This document shows, piece after piece, positions 35,939-44,357 of a stretch of DNA of 64,000 nucleotides. The translations under genes and the position numbers were made by a program. Position 1 is the stretch's first letter; each line of letters begins with the position of its first letter. Source of the DNA: Haloechinothrix halophila YIM 93223 (lineage in GTDB: Bacteria > Actinomycetota > Actinomycetes > Mycobacteriales > Pseudonocardiaceae); NCBI RefSeq assembly GCF_000504245.1, contig NZ_KI632509.1, positions 3,143,751 through 3,207,750 on the forward strand, written 5' to 3'. The notes below the pieces were generated by a model that saw only the letters and a program-made list of their open reading frames with translations, was not told the DNA's origin and did not search any database.

Positions 35939-37192
35939 ATGACCGGGAGCGGCAATCTGGGTGCCGCGTCGGGCTTGACCGACGCGGAGCTGATCGCTGC
36001 CCTGCGCAAGACCGAGCAGCAGCGCCACGAGCTGTATGCCGAACAGTTGCGACTCCTCACGGAGCTGACGGCCCGCAACGTCGCGCCCGAGTGGGGGTAC
36101 GCCGACACCGCCGCGATTGCCCGCGACACGCTGCGGTTGACACCGCAGGAGGCACGCCGCCGCGAGAAGCACGCGCGGACCTTGATCATGTCCTTCACTC
36201 CCACCGGCATGCCGCTCGACCCGGAACTGCCGAACGTTGCCGCGGCCGCTACCGAGGGCGTGATCGGCCCGGAGCACATCGCCGCTATCACCGACGCGGT
36301 CGCGAAGCTGCCGCGGCCGGTTAACCTGGACGATCGCACGGCAGCGGAGCAGATCCTGCTCGACGCCGCGCACCATCACGCGCCGAACGTCATCGCGCGG
36401 CTCGGCCGCGAGATCCACGCGCGGCTCGACCAAGACGGCCCGCCACCGGATGACCGCGAGCCAGCCCACCCGCGCCGCAGCCTCGACCTGCACGAGACAT
36501 CCGAAGGTCGCGTCTACGGCCGCTTCGACCTCGACCCCGAGACCGGCGGGCTACTGACGAACCTGCTCTCACCACACACGTGTCCAGACAACTCCAGCGC
36601 GGACGGACCGGACCTGCGCACCAAGTCCGAACGCGACGCCGATGGCCTCGTGGAGATCCTGCGGCTGGCGGCCGCCAACGAGAATGGCCCCAGCGAGGCG
36701 GGCGAGCCGGTCACCGTGCTGGTGACCGTAGGGCTGGAGCAGTTGGAGCGCGGGCTCGGCGCCGCCCTGCTGGACAGCGGCGCTCCGATGTCAGCGTCCC
36801 AGATCCGGCGCATGGCCTGCGACGCCCACGTGATTCCCGCCGTACTGGGCAGCCGCGCCGAACTCCTGGACATCGGGCGCAAGCAGCGCACCATCCCCGC
36901 GCCGATCCGCCGCGCGTTGATCGCCCGCGATCAGGGTTGCGCTTTCCCCGGCTGTGGCCGCAAAGCGAAGTGGTGCCACGGCCATCACATCCGGCACTGG
37001 GCCGACGGCGGCCCGACAGAGCTGAACAACCTGGTGCTGCTCTGCACGCGGCATCACACGACGATCCACCACACGGATTGGGACGTTCGGATCCGGGATG
37101 GCGTGCCGGAGTTCATTCCACCATCGTGGCTGGATCCGAGCCAAACACCGATACGCAATCCGCTGCACCAGCGAAGACAGTTCGCCGCATGA
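35939..37192 (+). CDS. DUF222 / HNH-endonuclease domain protein (13E12-type)
   Basis: 417-residue protein of the actinobacterial 13E12 repeat group. An N-terminal DUF222 helical domain (about 15-290) is followed by an HNH module near residues 335-375. Zinc-ligand pairs are CAFPGC and, later, LLCTRHH. The catalytic HNH residues are in WCHGHHIRHWADGG, with Asn in TELNNL. These proteins are numerous in actinobacterial genomes and some are linked to mobile DNA; no mobile partner is seen here. The 21-bp repeat lies just upstream. Confidence 0.9.
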   Translation: MTGSGNLGAASGLTDAELIAALRKTEQQRHELYAEQLRLLTELTARNVAPEWGYADTAAIARDTLRLTPQEARRREKHARTLIMSFTPTGMPLDPELPNVAAAATEGVIGPEHIAAITDAVAKLPRPVNLDDRTAAEQILLDAAHHHAPNVIARLGREIHARLDQDGPPPDDREPAHPRRSLDLHETSEGRVYGRFDLDPETGGLLTNLLSPHTCPDNSSADGPDLRTKSERDADGLVEILRLAAANENGPSEAGEPVTVLVTVGLEQLERGLGAALLDSGAPMSASQIRRMACDAHVIPAVLGSRAELLDIGRKQRTIPAPIRRALIARDQGCAFPGCGRKAKWCHGHHIRHWADGGPTELNNLVLLCTRHHTTIHHTDWDVRIRDGVPEFIPPSWLDPSQTPIRNPLHQRRQFAA

Positions 37193-37219
37193 CCCCGGCG
37201 GTCCAGTGTGGCGTTTCGG

Positions 37220-38065
37220 TCACCCTGCCGGCGCCTCGATGTACCGGGCGAGTTCGACGTGATCGTGCGCGGAGAACACCTCGACCTCAGCACCGTGTGC
37301 CGCGCGGAGATCGCGCAGCCGTGCCTGGTTCCGGTGGCGCGCCTGCCGGTCGACCTGCAACGCGCTCTGGAACAGCGCGAGCCCCGGTGTGGCGTGCGGA
37401 TGAGCGGGGTCGGTCTCGTCGCGGAACATGTAGGCGTCGCCCGCGTGCAGCAGCCACCGCGCGCCGGTGTCCACCGCGACGCCGGTGTGGCCGTGGGTGT
37501 GGCCCGGCAGCGGCACCAGCAGGATCTCCGGTGGCAGGCCGGACAGTTCTCGCACCGCGTCGAACCCGAACCACGGCTCGCCTGTCGCCGCGTAGGTCGC
37601 CCAGTCCGGGCCGTGCGTCCACTGGCCTGATCGGTACCGCAGGCGCTCGTTCAGCGTCGGACCCCGCATCGCCCGGTCGTACTCCCGCGCGTGCACGTGC
37701 ACCGTGGCCCACGGGAAGTCGCGCAGGCCGCCCGCGTGGTCGACGTCGAGGTGGGTCAGCACGATGTGCCGGACGTCCTCGGGCCGGTAGCCGAGACGCT
37801 CGACCTGCCGGAGCGCGGTTTCCTCCGGGTCCAGCCGGGGCCGGGTCAGCATCCGGAAACTCCGGCTCAGCGTGCGCGCGGGGTCCTCGATGTCGGCCAG
37901 GCCGTAGCCGGAGTCGATCAGCACGAGGCCTTGTTCGGTCTCCACCAGCAAGCAGTGACAGACCATCAGGCCCGGCGCCAGCAGGCCGCCATCGCCGTTG
38001 ATCAGGCGGCGGCCGCGTGGGTGCATCGTGCCGCAGTTGAGGTGGTGCACGCGAAGTCCGGTCAT
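37220..38065 (-). CDS. Metallo-beta-lactamase-fold hydrolase
   Basis: 281-residue MBL-fold enzyme. The metal motif THLDVDHAGG is near residues 103-112, and later metal ligands are in PGHTHGHTG, GDAYMF and AHDH. The arrangement resembles lactonase-type MBL proteins, although no substrate can be assigned. ATG at 38065 follows GAGGAGG. The start overlaps the stop of the TetR gene (ATGA), so the two form one operon and the hydrolase is probably induced by the repressor's ligand. Confidence 0.9.
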   Translation of the reverse strand: MTGLRVHHLNCGTMHPRGRRLINGDGGLLAPGLMVCHCLLVETEQGLVLIDSGYGLADIEDPARTLSRSFRMLTRPRLDPEETALRQVERLGYRPEDVRHIVLTHLDVDHAGGLRDFPWATVHVHAREYDRAMRGPTLNERLRYRSGQWTHGPDWATYAATGEPWFGFDAVRELSGLPPEILLVPLPGHTHGHTGVAVDTGARWLLHAGDAYMFRDETDPAHPHATPGLALFQSALQVDRQARHRNQARLRDLRAAHGAEVEVFSAHDHVELARYIEAPAG

Positions 38066-38640
38066 GGTGTTGCCTCCTCGATCAACGCGGCGATTCTGGC
38101 CGCGACCTGGTGTAGCGGGGTGACGTCCCGCTGGACCCTTGCCAGCACGAGCGCACCCTCGATGGCGGACACGGCGACTGTGGCGAGCTCGGCCGCGATG
38201 TCGTCGGCGATACCGTCCGCGCGGAGTCGCCGGGCGATCACCGCGAGCCACGCCGCGTAGCCCTCGGCACACGCTTCCCTGATCGACCCGCTTTCCGCCG
38301 ACGCTTCGAGCGCGACCGTCGAGATCGGACAACCGTCACGGAAATCCGACTGTGTCAACACCTCGCCCAGCGCCGCTGCGATAGCGCGGACGGCCGCCGC
38401 CGCGGTCGGGGAACTCCGGGTGGCCGCGTCGATGGTGTCAGCCAGTTCCGCGGCCGACATGGCCACGGCCTCGACCGCGAGTTGTTCCTTGCCGCCGGGG
38501 AAATGGAAGTACAGCGACCCCTTGGGTGCCTTACCCTCGGCGACGACTTGGTTCAGCCCAGTCGCGTAATAGCCCTGCCGCTGGAACAGCAGCTTCGCCG
38601 TCGCCAGGATCCGTTGTCGTGTCTCGCCACGCGCCGCCAT
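38062..38640 (-). CDS. TetR-family repressor (LmrA/YxaF-like) of the MBL-hydrolase operon
   Basis: 192-residue TetR regulator. The HTH is GLNQVVAEGKAPKGSLYFHF and the ligand domain contains DGCPISTVALEASAESG. ATG at 38640 gives the canonical N-terminus MAARGETRQRIL; a longer frame adds 12 unlikely residues. A palindrome at 38654-38665 lies just upstream, indicating autoregulation. Four-base overlap with the downstream hydrolase. Confidence 0.92.
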   Translation of the reverse strand: MAARGETRQRILATAKLLFQRQGYYATGLNQVVAEGKAPKGSLYFHFPGGKEQLAVEAVAMSAAELADTIDAATRSSPTAAAAVRAIAAALGEVLTQSDFRDGCPISTVALEASAESGSIREACAEGYAAWLAVIARRLRADGIADDIAAELATVAVSAIEGALVLARVQRDVTPLHQVAARIAALIEEATP

Positions 38641-38653
38641 AGCCAAAACTATA

Positions 38654-38665
38654 TAGACTGGTCTA
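38654..38665. promoter_or_regulatory. TetR operator
   Basis: TAGACTGGTCTA, an inverted repeat TAGAC-N2-GTCTA, lies 14 bp before the TetR start in an A/T-rich patch. TAGAC-N2-GTCTA is the usual operator form for LmrA/YxaF-type repressors. Confidence 0.75.
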
Positions 38666-38716
38666 CTTCTTGGCAAGCCGGCGATGCTCGAGTGACGCGC
38701 TCAATTGGTCCCGCAC

Positions 38717-39622
38717 TCAGCTGATGAGGCCCGCCGTCACCAAGTGGGCGCGGCCGGCATCCGGCGCACCGACCGCATCGGGGTGCAGGATCGTCGCCAG
38801 CACCTCGACGCCGTCGACGAGCCGGGGGCCGGGGCGGACGAACAACGCGTTCGCGTCGACCGCCCACACCGGCAGGTCGGCGGGCAACACACCTCGCCCC
38901 ACGACGTCGGTGGCCAGCGCGGCCGAGTCCGCGAGGTCGAAACCGCACGGCGCGGCGATCGCCACCTCGGCACTGGCGGACGCCACGGCGTCCCAATCGG
39001 TGCGCAGCGAGCGGTCGCCGGATCGGCCCAGCACGCAGTCGCCACCCGCCGCGGTCACCATGTCCGGGATCCAGTGGCCCGGCGCGTACGGCGGGTCGGT
39101 CCATTCCAGCACCAGCGTGGGCACGCGATCTCGGCCCGCCACCGTGTCGCGGATGGCATCGAGCCGGTGGGACAACTCCGCGATCAGCCGCTCGGCCTGG
39201 GACGTCCGTCCGATGGCGGCGCCGATCGTGCGGATGGACTCGAACACCGCGGGCAGCGTGCGGGGATCGACGTTGACGACGTCCGCCGAGCTGCCGAGGA
39301 AGTCGAGCGCGTGGCGCACCCGGCTGACGTCGACAGAACACACCGAGCACAGATCCTGGGTGAGCACCAGATCGGCGTCGAGATCGGCCAATGCGCCCTC
39401 ATCGAGCCGGTAGACGTCCTCCCCCGCCGAAACACGCTCGGCGACCACCGCGTCGATCTCGGCGGCCGAGAGTCCCTCGGGCAGCGTGCTCGTCGACACG
39501 ATCCGCTTGCCGCGAGCCTCTGGCGGGTAGTCGCACGCGACCGTGACCCCGACCAGGTCGTCACCGGCGCCGAGCGCGAACACGATCTCGGTGGCCGAGG
39601 GCAACAGCGACACGATCCGCAT
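38717..39622 (-). CDS. BtuF-like cobalamin/metal-complex-binding protein without a signal peptide
   Basis: 301-residue helical-backbone binding protein (BtuF/FepB superfamily). The sequence opens MRIVSLLPSATEIVFALGAG, which is the mature fold itself, with no signal peptide or lipobox. It also has VLTQDLCSVCSVDVS and WIPDMVTAAGGDCVLG. ATG at 39622 was preferred; an upstream start adds 11 residues and no export signal. It is 22 bp from, and divergent to, a MetE-like gene. Cytoplasmic versions are often annotated as cobalamin-binding; the ligand is unproven here. Confidence 0.85.
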   Translation of the reverse strand: MRIVSLLPSATEIVFALGAGDDLVGVTVACDYPPEARGKRIVSTSTLPEGLSAAEIDAVVAERVSAGEDVYRLDEGALADLDADLVLTQDLCSVCSVDVSRVRHALDFLGSSADVVNVDPRTLPAVFESIRTIGAAIGRTSQAERLIAELSHRLDAIRDTVAGRDRVPTLVLEWTDPPYAPGHWIPDMVTAAGGDCVLGRSGDRSLRTDWDAVASASAEVAIAAPCGFDLADSAALATDVVGRGVLPADLPVWAVDANALFVRPGPRLVDGVEVLATILHPDAVGAPDAGRAHLVTAGLIS

Positions 39623-39644
39623 GCCCCCACCGTAGCCTCGAAGT

Positions 39645-40760
39645 ATGACCGTCACGGCGCGCGCGGAACACGTCGGCAGCCTGTTGCGGCCCGACTACCT
39701 GATGACCGCCCGATTGGCCTACACCGAGGGCACGCTGTCCGCCGCCGAGTTCAAAGCGGTCGAGGACAGGGCCATCCGGGAGGTCGTCGCGCTGCAGCGC
39801 GACGCCGGGATGCCGGTGCTGACCGACGGTGAGCTACGCCGCGAGTCGTTCCAGAGCGAGCTGGTGGCGGCCGTGGACGGCATCACCGGCGCGGGGCTGG
39901 ACGCCTGGCTGTGGGGCGAGTGGCATTCCGAGGAGTTCGGGGACACGAGCGTCGACCGGCCCGCCGAACTCGCCGTCACCGGGCCGCTGCGCAAGCGCCG
40001 CAACCTGGCCGCGGAGGAGTTCACATTCCTGCGGTCGTGCGTCGGTGAGGAGACGGTGAAGGTAACGCTGCCGAGCCCGACGCTGTTCGCGAGCCTGTGG
40101 TCGCCAGAGCGGCCAGGGCATTACCGCTCGCTCGGCGACTTCCTGGCCGACGTCACCCAGATCCTGTGCGACGAAGCGCGGGAGCTGGTCCGATTGGGCT
40201 GCCGCTACCTGCAGCTGGACGCGCCGCACTACCCGTTGCTGGTCGACCCGGCCTGGCGCGCGTTCTACGAGGAGCGCGGCTGGCCCGCGGAGCAGTGGCT
40301 GGCGTACGGCGTCGAACTCGACAACGCGGTCATCGCGGCAGGTCGGCCCGCGACGTTCGGGTTCCATTTGTGCCGGGGCAACCAGCAGAGCCGCTGGCTG
40401 GTCTCCGGCGGCTACGACGCGATCGCCCGCCAGGTATTCGGCACCATCGACGCCGATCGCCTGCTGCTGGAGTACGACGACGAACGCTCAGGTGACTTCG
40501 CGCCGCTGCGGCTCGTCCCGGACGACAAGGCGGTCGTGCTGGGACTGATCACGACGAAACGGCCCGACCTCGAAGCGGAGGACGCGCTGCTGACGCGGAT
40601 CCGCGACGCGAGCACGGTGATCGGCACGGACCGCCTCGCGCTCGGCACCCAATGCGGGTTCGCGACATCGCTGCTGGGCAACGCCCTCAGCATCGAGGAC
40701 GAACACCGCAAGCTCGCACTGCTCGTCCGCGCGGCGGAGCGCGCGTTTGGGGCGTTCTGA
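39645..40760 (+). CDS. MetE-like C-terminal-domain methyltransferase (core-MetE/YxjG type)
   Basis: 371-residue protein corresponding only to the catalytic half of cobalamin-independent methionine synthase. The zinc-site residues are present: His and Cys in FHLCRGN, Glu in LLLEYDDERSGDF, Cys in TQCGFATS. It lacks the N-terminal MetE half. Proteins of this type methylate homocysteine using other methyl donors, or act in vinyl-ether, sulfonium or C1 degradation. The divergent BtuF-like gene hints at a link to cobalamin, but this is inference. The IclR regulator follows 99 bp downstream. Confidence 0.88.
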   Translation: MTVTARAEHVGSLLRPDYLMTARLAYTEGTLSAAEFKAVEDRAIREVVALQRDAGMPVLTDGELRRESFQSELVAAVDGITGAGLDAWLWGEWHSEEFGDTSVDRPAELAVTGPLRKRRNLAAEEFTFLRSCVGEETVKVTLPSPTLFASLWSPERPGHYRSLGDFLADVTQILCDEARELVRLGCRYLQLDAPHYPLLVDPAWRAFYEERGWPAEQWLAYGVELDNAVIAAGRPATFGFHLCRGNQQSRWLVSGGYDAIARQVFGTIDADRLLLEYDDERSGDFAPLRLVPDDKAVVLGLITTKRPDLEAEDALLTRIRDASTVIGTDRLALGTQCGFATSLLGNALSIEDEHRKLALLVRAAERAFGAF

Positions 40761-40830
40761 GGTGCGAGACGTCATCGGCGGCGTCACGCCCTTCGACCGC
40801 GCTATCGACGTCCCACCGCTCTGAGCTACG

Positions 40831-40846
40831 GTCTGATATCTCAGAC
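40831..40846. promoter_or_regulatory. IclR operator
   Basis: GTCTGATATCTCAGAC has perfect 6-bp arms (GTCTGA/TCAGAC) around TATC. It lies 13 bp before the IclR start codon, so autoregulation is likely. The form agrees with known IclR-family sites. Confidence 0.7.
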
Positions 40847-40859
40847 GACGGGAGCCCGG

Positions 40860-41711
40860 ATGGCGACGAAGCCAACACCACGGCAGCAGGGTGGCCCGGC
40901 CGCACCACGCGGCGGCACGGGGAGCAACGTGCCCGCTGTGCGGACGGCCGTCGCCGTGTTGCGGCGCCTGGCCGCCAGCCCTGACCCGCTGCCCGCCGCG
41001 GCGCTGGCTCGGGCGCTCGATGTGCCGCGCAGCTCGATGTATCACCTGCTGTCGGTGCTGGTCGACGAAGGCCTCGTGGTGCATCTGCCCGAGCGCCACC
41101 GGTACGGGCTGGGGCTGGGCGTGTTCGAACTGGGCTCGGCCTACCTGCGACACGACCCGCTGGAGCATCTCGCGCGGCCACTGCTGGTCCGGCTGGTCTC
41201 CCAGGTCGGCGATACCGCACACCTGGCCGTGCTGCACGGCGCGGAGCTGCTCTACCTGCTCAAAGTGCAGCCGGAGCATCCGACGACGCTGGTCACCGAT
41301 GTCGGCGTGCGGCTGCCCGCGCACCTGACGGCGTCCGGTCGCGCGCTACTCGCGCACCTGCCACAGGAACAGGTGCGGGCGCTGTTTCCCAGCAAGGACT
41401 CCTTCCCCAGCCGCACCGGAGCAGGCCCGCGCAACCTGCCGGAGCTGCGTTCGATGCTGAACACCGAGCGGCGGCAGGGCTGGGCCGTCGAGGACGGGCT
41501 GGTCACGCCCGAGCTGGCGTCCGTGGCCGCGCCGTCGTTCGACCACAACGGCCACCCGGTCGCCAGCATCGCGGTGCCGTTCCGCCGTACCGCCCGGCCA
41601 CCCGAGACGTGGCCGATGCTCGCGCAGCAGGTCATGGCCACCGCCGACGCGCTCACCCGCAGGCTGGGCGGGACGCCCGCAACCGAGCGAGACGTCAGCC
41701 AGACTCCGTGA
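40860..41711 (+). CDS. IclR-family transcriptional regulator
   Basis: 283-residue regulator. An N-terminal disordered stretch of about 25 residues is followed by a winged helix (LPAAALARALDVPRSSMYHLL) and an IclR effector domain containing LHGAELLYLLKV, LPAHLTASGRALLAHL and EDGLVTPELASVAAP. The 3' end overlaps the convergent diguanylate cyclase gene by 17 bp. The MetE-like gene upstream is a candidate target. Confidence 0.92.
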   Translation: MATKPTPRQQGGPAAPRGGTGSNVPAVRTAVAVLRRLAASPDPLPAAALARALDVPRSSMYHLLSVLVDEGLVVHLPERHRYGLGLGVFELGSAYLRHDPLEHLARPLLVRLVSQVGDTAHLAVLHGAELLYLLKVQPEHPTTLVTDVGVRLPAHLTASGRALLAHLPQEQVRALFPSKDSFPSRTGAGPRNLPELRSMLNTERRQGWAVEDGLVTPELASVAAPSFDHNGHPVASIAVPFRRTARPPETWPMLAQQVMATADALTRRLGGTPATERDVSQTP

Positions 41712-43026
41712 CCAGCACAGTCCGATCGCGGCCCGCGTTCTTCGCCTCGTAGAGCGCGGCGTCAGCGGCTTGGCGCAGATCCTCGAACGTCGTGCCGTGG
41801 TCCGGCTGCGCCGCGACCCCGATCGACGCGGTCCGGTCGGTGATCAGGATGGGCGAGCCATTCTTGTCGGTGGCGACGACCTCAAGGGCGGCCAGCTCGG
41901 TGCGAATACGATCCGCCACGGCGGCTGCGTCGGAGATCGTGGTGTCCGGCAGGACGATCACGAACTCCTCGCCACCGTCGCGCGCCGCGACGTCACCGGG
42001 TCGCACGGCGTGCTGGAGTACGCGTCCGACAGCGCCGAGCACGGCGTCACCGGCGGGGTGGCCCCAGGAGTCATTGATCGACTTGAAGTGGTCGAGGTCG
42101 ATGATCAGCATCGCGGCGGGCGAGGCCGCTGCCTGACACCGCTGCAGTACGCGGGTGCCCTGCTCGGCCAGTCCGCGTGCGTTGAGTAGCCCGGTTCGCG
42201 CGTCAGTACGGGCGTGCTCGCGCAGTTCGGCGGCGTCGGCCTGCCGGTCGGCGAGCAACAGGTTCAGCGGCGCCAGCACCGCGAGCAGCAGCAGCGGAAA
42301 CAGCGTGCCATGCGTCATCACGGCCCCGAGCAGCGCGGCGACCGCGAGTGTGCCCGCCTCGATCAGGTTCTCCGTGCGTGTTCCCCACTGATCGCGGAAC
42401 CGCTCACCGGGGAGGCTGAGCGTCAGGATGCCCGCGTGCGCGGCGGCTTGGATCAGCCAATACACGCCAGCAGCCGCGGTGAGCGTGACGAGCAGCAGCG
42501 CCTGCCCGCCGATGCTTCCACCGCTGAGCGGGGCGTCGACCACCGCGAGCAGGATCTCGGCGGCGGCTGCCGATCCCAGAATGACGGCGGTGCCGAACAG
42601 ATAGCGCCACCACGGCCTGCGCCGGATCCGGTACGTCCCGATCCGCATGCCGACGATCAACACGAGCGCCAGCGTGGCAGGCAGCACCACGACAGCCGCG
42701 AATGTCCACACGCTAGTGAGATCGAAGATCGGGCCCATCGCCCTGTCCCGACGGCGTTCCTCACCGCGCCAGACGACGATGATGTGCGTGGCGAGCGCGA
42801 CCGCGAGCACACCGAAGCCAACGACATCCTCGCCGGTGGGCATGGGCGACTGCCGGACAGCGACCAGGCACAACGCCACCGCCGCGAGGTCAACGAGTAG
42901 CGCGTAAGCCCTGGGAGCGCTAAGACTCCGCTTCACCCGGCCGTATCCACTGGCGTCGTTGATCGTTCCCTCGGAAGAGTTCCCTCGACCATGGGAAGCA
43001 AGGACAATACGATCCGTCCACCGCAT
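41695..43026 (-). CDS. Membrane diguanylate cyclase (GGDEF)
   Basis: 443-residue protein with six to eight predicted helices (about residues 40-260) and a C-terminal GGDEF domain. The active site reads GGEEF within RDGGEEFVIVLP, and substrate residues are in DLDHFKSINDSWGHPAGD. A product-inhibition I-site RxxD (RPGD) lies exactly five residues before GGEEF, so feedback control by c-di-GMP is expected. No EAL domain. The start at 43026 is uncertain: GTG at 42936 would place the start closer to the first helix, but neither has a strong ribosome site. Confidence 0.9.
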   Translation of the reverse strand: MRWTDRIVLASHGRGNSSEGTINDASGYGRVKRSLSAPRAYALLVDLAAVALCLVAVRQSPMPTGEDVVGFGVLAVALATHIIVVWRGEERRRDRAMGPIFDLTSVWTFAAVVVLPATLALVLIVGMRIGTYRIRRRPWWRYLFGTAVILGSAAAAEILLAVVDAPLSGGSIGGQALLLVTLTAAAGVYWLIQAAAHAGILTLSLPGERFRDQWGTRTENLIEAGTLAVAALLGAVMTHGTLFPLLLLAVLAPLNLLLADRQADAAELREHARTDARTGLLNARGLAEQGTRVLQRCQAAASPAAMLIIDLDHFKSINDSWGHPAGDAVLGAVGRVLQHAVRPGDVAARDGGEEFVIVLPDTTISDAAAVADRIRTELAALEVVATDKNGSPILITDRTASIGVAAQPDHGTTFEDLRQAADAALYEAKNAGRDRTVLVTESG

Positions 43027-43178
43027 CAGGTCACCACCACCCGTAGTGACCGAATCTGCACTAACTGTAGCTGCAATTCGACATTACCCCCACCGGGAGA
43101 TCGGACGCCGTGGAGATTCACACTATTCAGCGACCCATGCGCCGCTCTCCCCCGACCCTGCGATGGGAGGTGCCTCCT

Positions 43179-43199
43179 GTGGCTAACCGTGACTCCTGA
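43179..43199 (+). CDS. Mini-ORF A (six codons, Val/Met-Ala-Asn-Arg-Asp-Ser)
   Basis: GTG GCT AAC CGT GAC TCC TGA. A GGGAGG ribosome site at 43165-43170 lies 8 bases upstream of GTG. It is the first of three tandem copies. The last four residues, NRDS, are identical in all copies although codons differ (CGT and TCC here, CGC and AGC in B and C). Function unknown; translation is inferred, not shown. Confidence 0.5.
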   Translation: MANRDS

Positions 43200-43253
43200 G
43201 TACCAAGAATCTGTTCTGACCAGGCCGGACTCATGCAGGAAGGAACGTATCCG

Positions 43254-43274
43254 ATGCGTAACCGCGACAGCTGA
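43254..43274 (+). CDS. Mini-ORF B (six codons, Met-Arg-Asn-Arg-Asp-Ser)
   Basis: ATG CGT AAC CGC GAC AGC TGA, 75 bp after copy A. AGGAAGGA at 43237-43244 is 9 bases upstream of ATG. Sequence following the stop (ACCACAGGATCTG) matches the equivalent stretch after copy A (ACCAAGAATCTG), so whole units were duplicated. Function unknown. Confidence 0.5.
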   Translation: MRNRDS

Positions 43275-43322
43275 ACCACAGGATCTGATCAACCCACGCC
43301 GACGGATGGAAGGACGCTCGCG

Positions 43323-43343
43323 ATGCGTAACCGCGACAGCTGA
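43323..43343 (+). CDS. Mini-ORF C (six codons, Met-Arg-Asn-Arg-Asp-Ser)
   Basis: Identical in its 21 bases to mini-ORF B and 69 bp after it. GGAAGGA at 43308-43314 is 8 bases upstream of ATG. The leader between ribosome site and start differs from copy B, while the peptide is unchanged. Function unknown. Confidence 0.5.
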   Translation: MRNRDS

Positions 43344-43851
43344 TAGCACCCGAGGGCTATGGCGTTCCGACACGCCGACGGTCCCGTCCAAACCCACGCG
43401 CTCCCTGCCAGTTCACCAAGTAATTGTCACCCGTACGAGCGACGAGTGACACGGTACCTGACAGTCCGTGCGCGTGGGAGTACGTTCTGCCTTCTTTCGC
43501 AGTGCGCGGTTCCAGACTCAAGAATGCCAGCTTTCGTCGTCACTCGAATGGCAGGACACTCACTCGCACCGACGGCCCGCGGCGGCCACTCCGCGAGGAA
43601 GTGCCGCGAGCGCAGCGGGCCGTGTCCGCGTAGCGAATCGCGGCGGCAATCCCTACTGTTGACGTCGCGAACACCACGCCCGAGGGAATACCCTTGCCGA
43701 ATTCGGTAGCACTCCGTCCCGCTGCCACGCCGGAACCCGGTGTTGGTGTTAGAACTTTGTACGCTTCGCCCGATCTGGGCCGGACCACTACGGTGACACG
43801 CAGCGCACGACGAGACCCAGGCATGAGCAGCACGATGAGGAGTTGGCTGAC

Positions 43852-44286
43852 GTGAACATGAGCTCCGAGCCGGACGACCTCCCCGGGGGATCCTCGGAAG
43901 GCACGTCATACTTTCAGCCCACCTTCGGCAAGGACACGGGCGCAGGCGAGCCGCAGCCCGAAGGAGAACTCGTCGAGGCCCGCATCCCGGCGGGCTCGGC
44001 GCTGCTTGTGGTCAAACGGGGACCGAACGTCGGCTCGCAGTTCCTGCTGGACAAGGGCACCGTCAGCGTGGGGCGGCACCCGGACAGCGACATCTTCCTC
44101 GACGACACGACCGTCTCGCGGCATCACGTCGAGTTCCATCGCAGGGGCACGCAGTTCCTGCTGCGCGACGTCGGCAGCTTGAACGGCACCTACGTCAACC
44201 GGCACCCGACGGACCAGACCGAGCTGTCCCACGGCGACGAGGTGCAGATCGGCAAGTTCCGGCTCGTCTTTCTCACCGGCCAATGA
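43852..44286 (+). CDS. GarA/OdhI-like FHA-domain protein
   Basis: 144-residue FHA protein closely resembling GarA, the phospho-switch that inhibits 2-oxoglutarate metabolism and is phosphorylated by PknB and PknG. The FHA domain has GRHPDSDIFLDD, VSRHHVEF and DVGSLNGTYVN, with the conserved Gly-Arg, Ser-x-x-His and Asn residues. The N-terminal motif is altered: EGTSYF replaces ETTSVF, leaving one threonine instead of two. GTG 43852 was chosen because GAGGAG at 43837-43842 lies 9 bases upstream; ATG 43858 is possible. Confidence 0.9.
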   Translation: MNMSSEPDDLPGGSSEGTSYFQPTFGKDTGAGEPQPEGELVEARIPAGSALLVVKRGPNVGSQFLLDKGTVSVGRHPDSDIFLDDTTVSRHHVEFHRRGTQFLLRDVGSLNGTYVNRHPTDQTELSHGDEVQIGKFRLVFLTGQ

Positions 44287-44357
44287 CGCCAGGACACCCC
44301 GGACCGTGACGACGGCGCACGTGTAGCGACACGGCCACCGGGGTAGTCCCTCCGTCG

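Larger units (their letters stand above)
43027..43851. other. 825-bp region without a conventional gene between the GGDEF and GarA-like genes
   Basis: No full-length frame with neighbour-like codon use is convincing here. The left half contains three tandem six-codon mini-ORFs with ribosome-binding sites (43160-43350). The right half (43360-43851) should contain the promoter of the GarA-like gene; TTGACG near 43659 is a possible -35 element. No hairpin terminator was recognised. Confidence 0.5.

Noticed and set aside
43359-43709. 116-codon + strand frame in the mini-ORF region
   Set aside because: No ribosome site, unusual amino-acid composition and no neighbour-like codon use.
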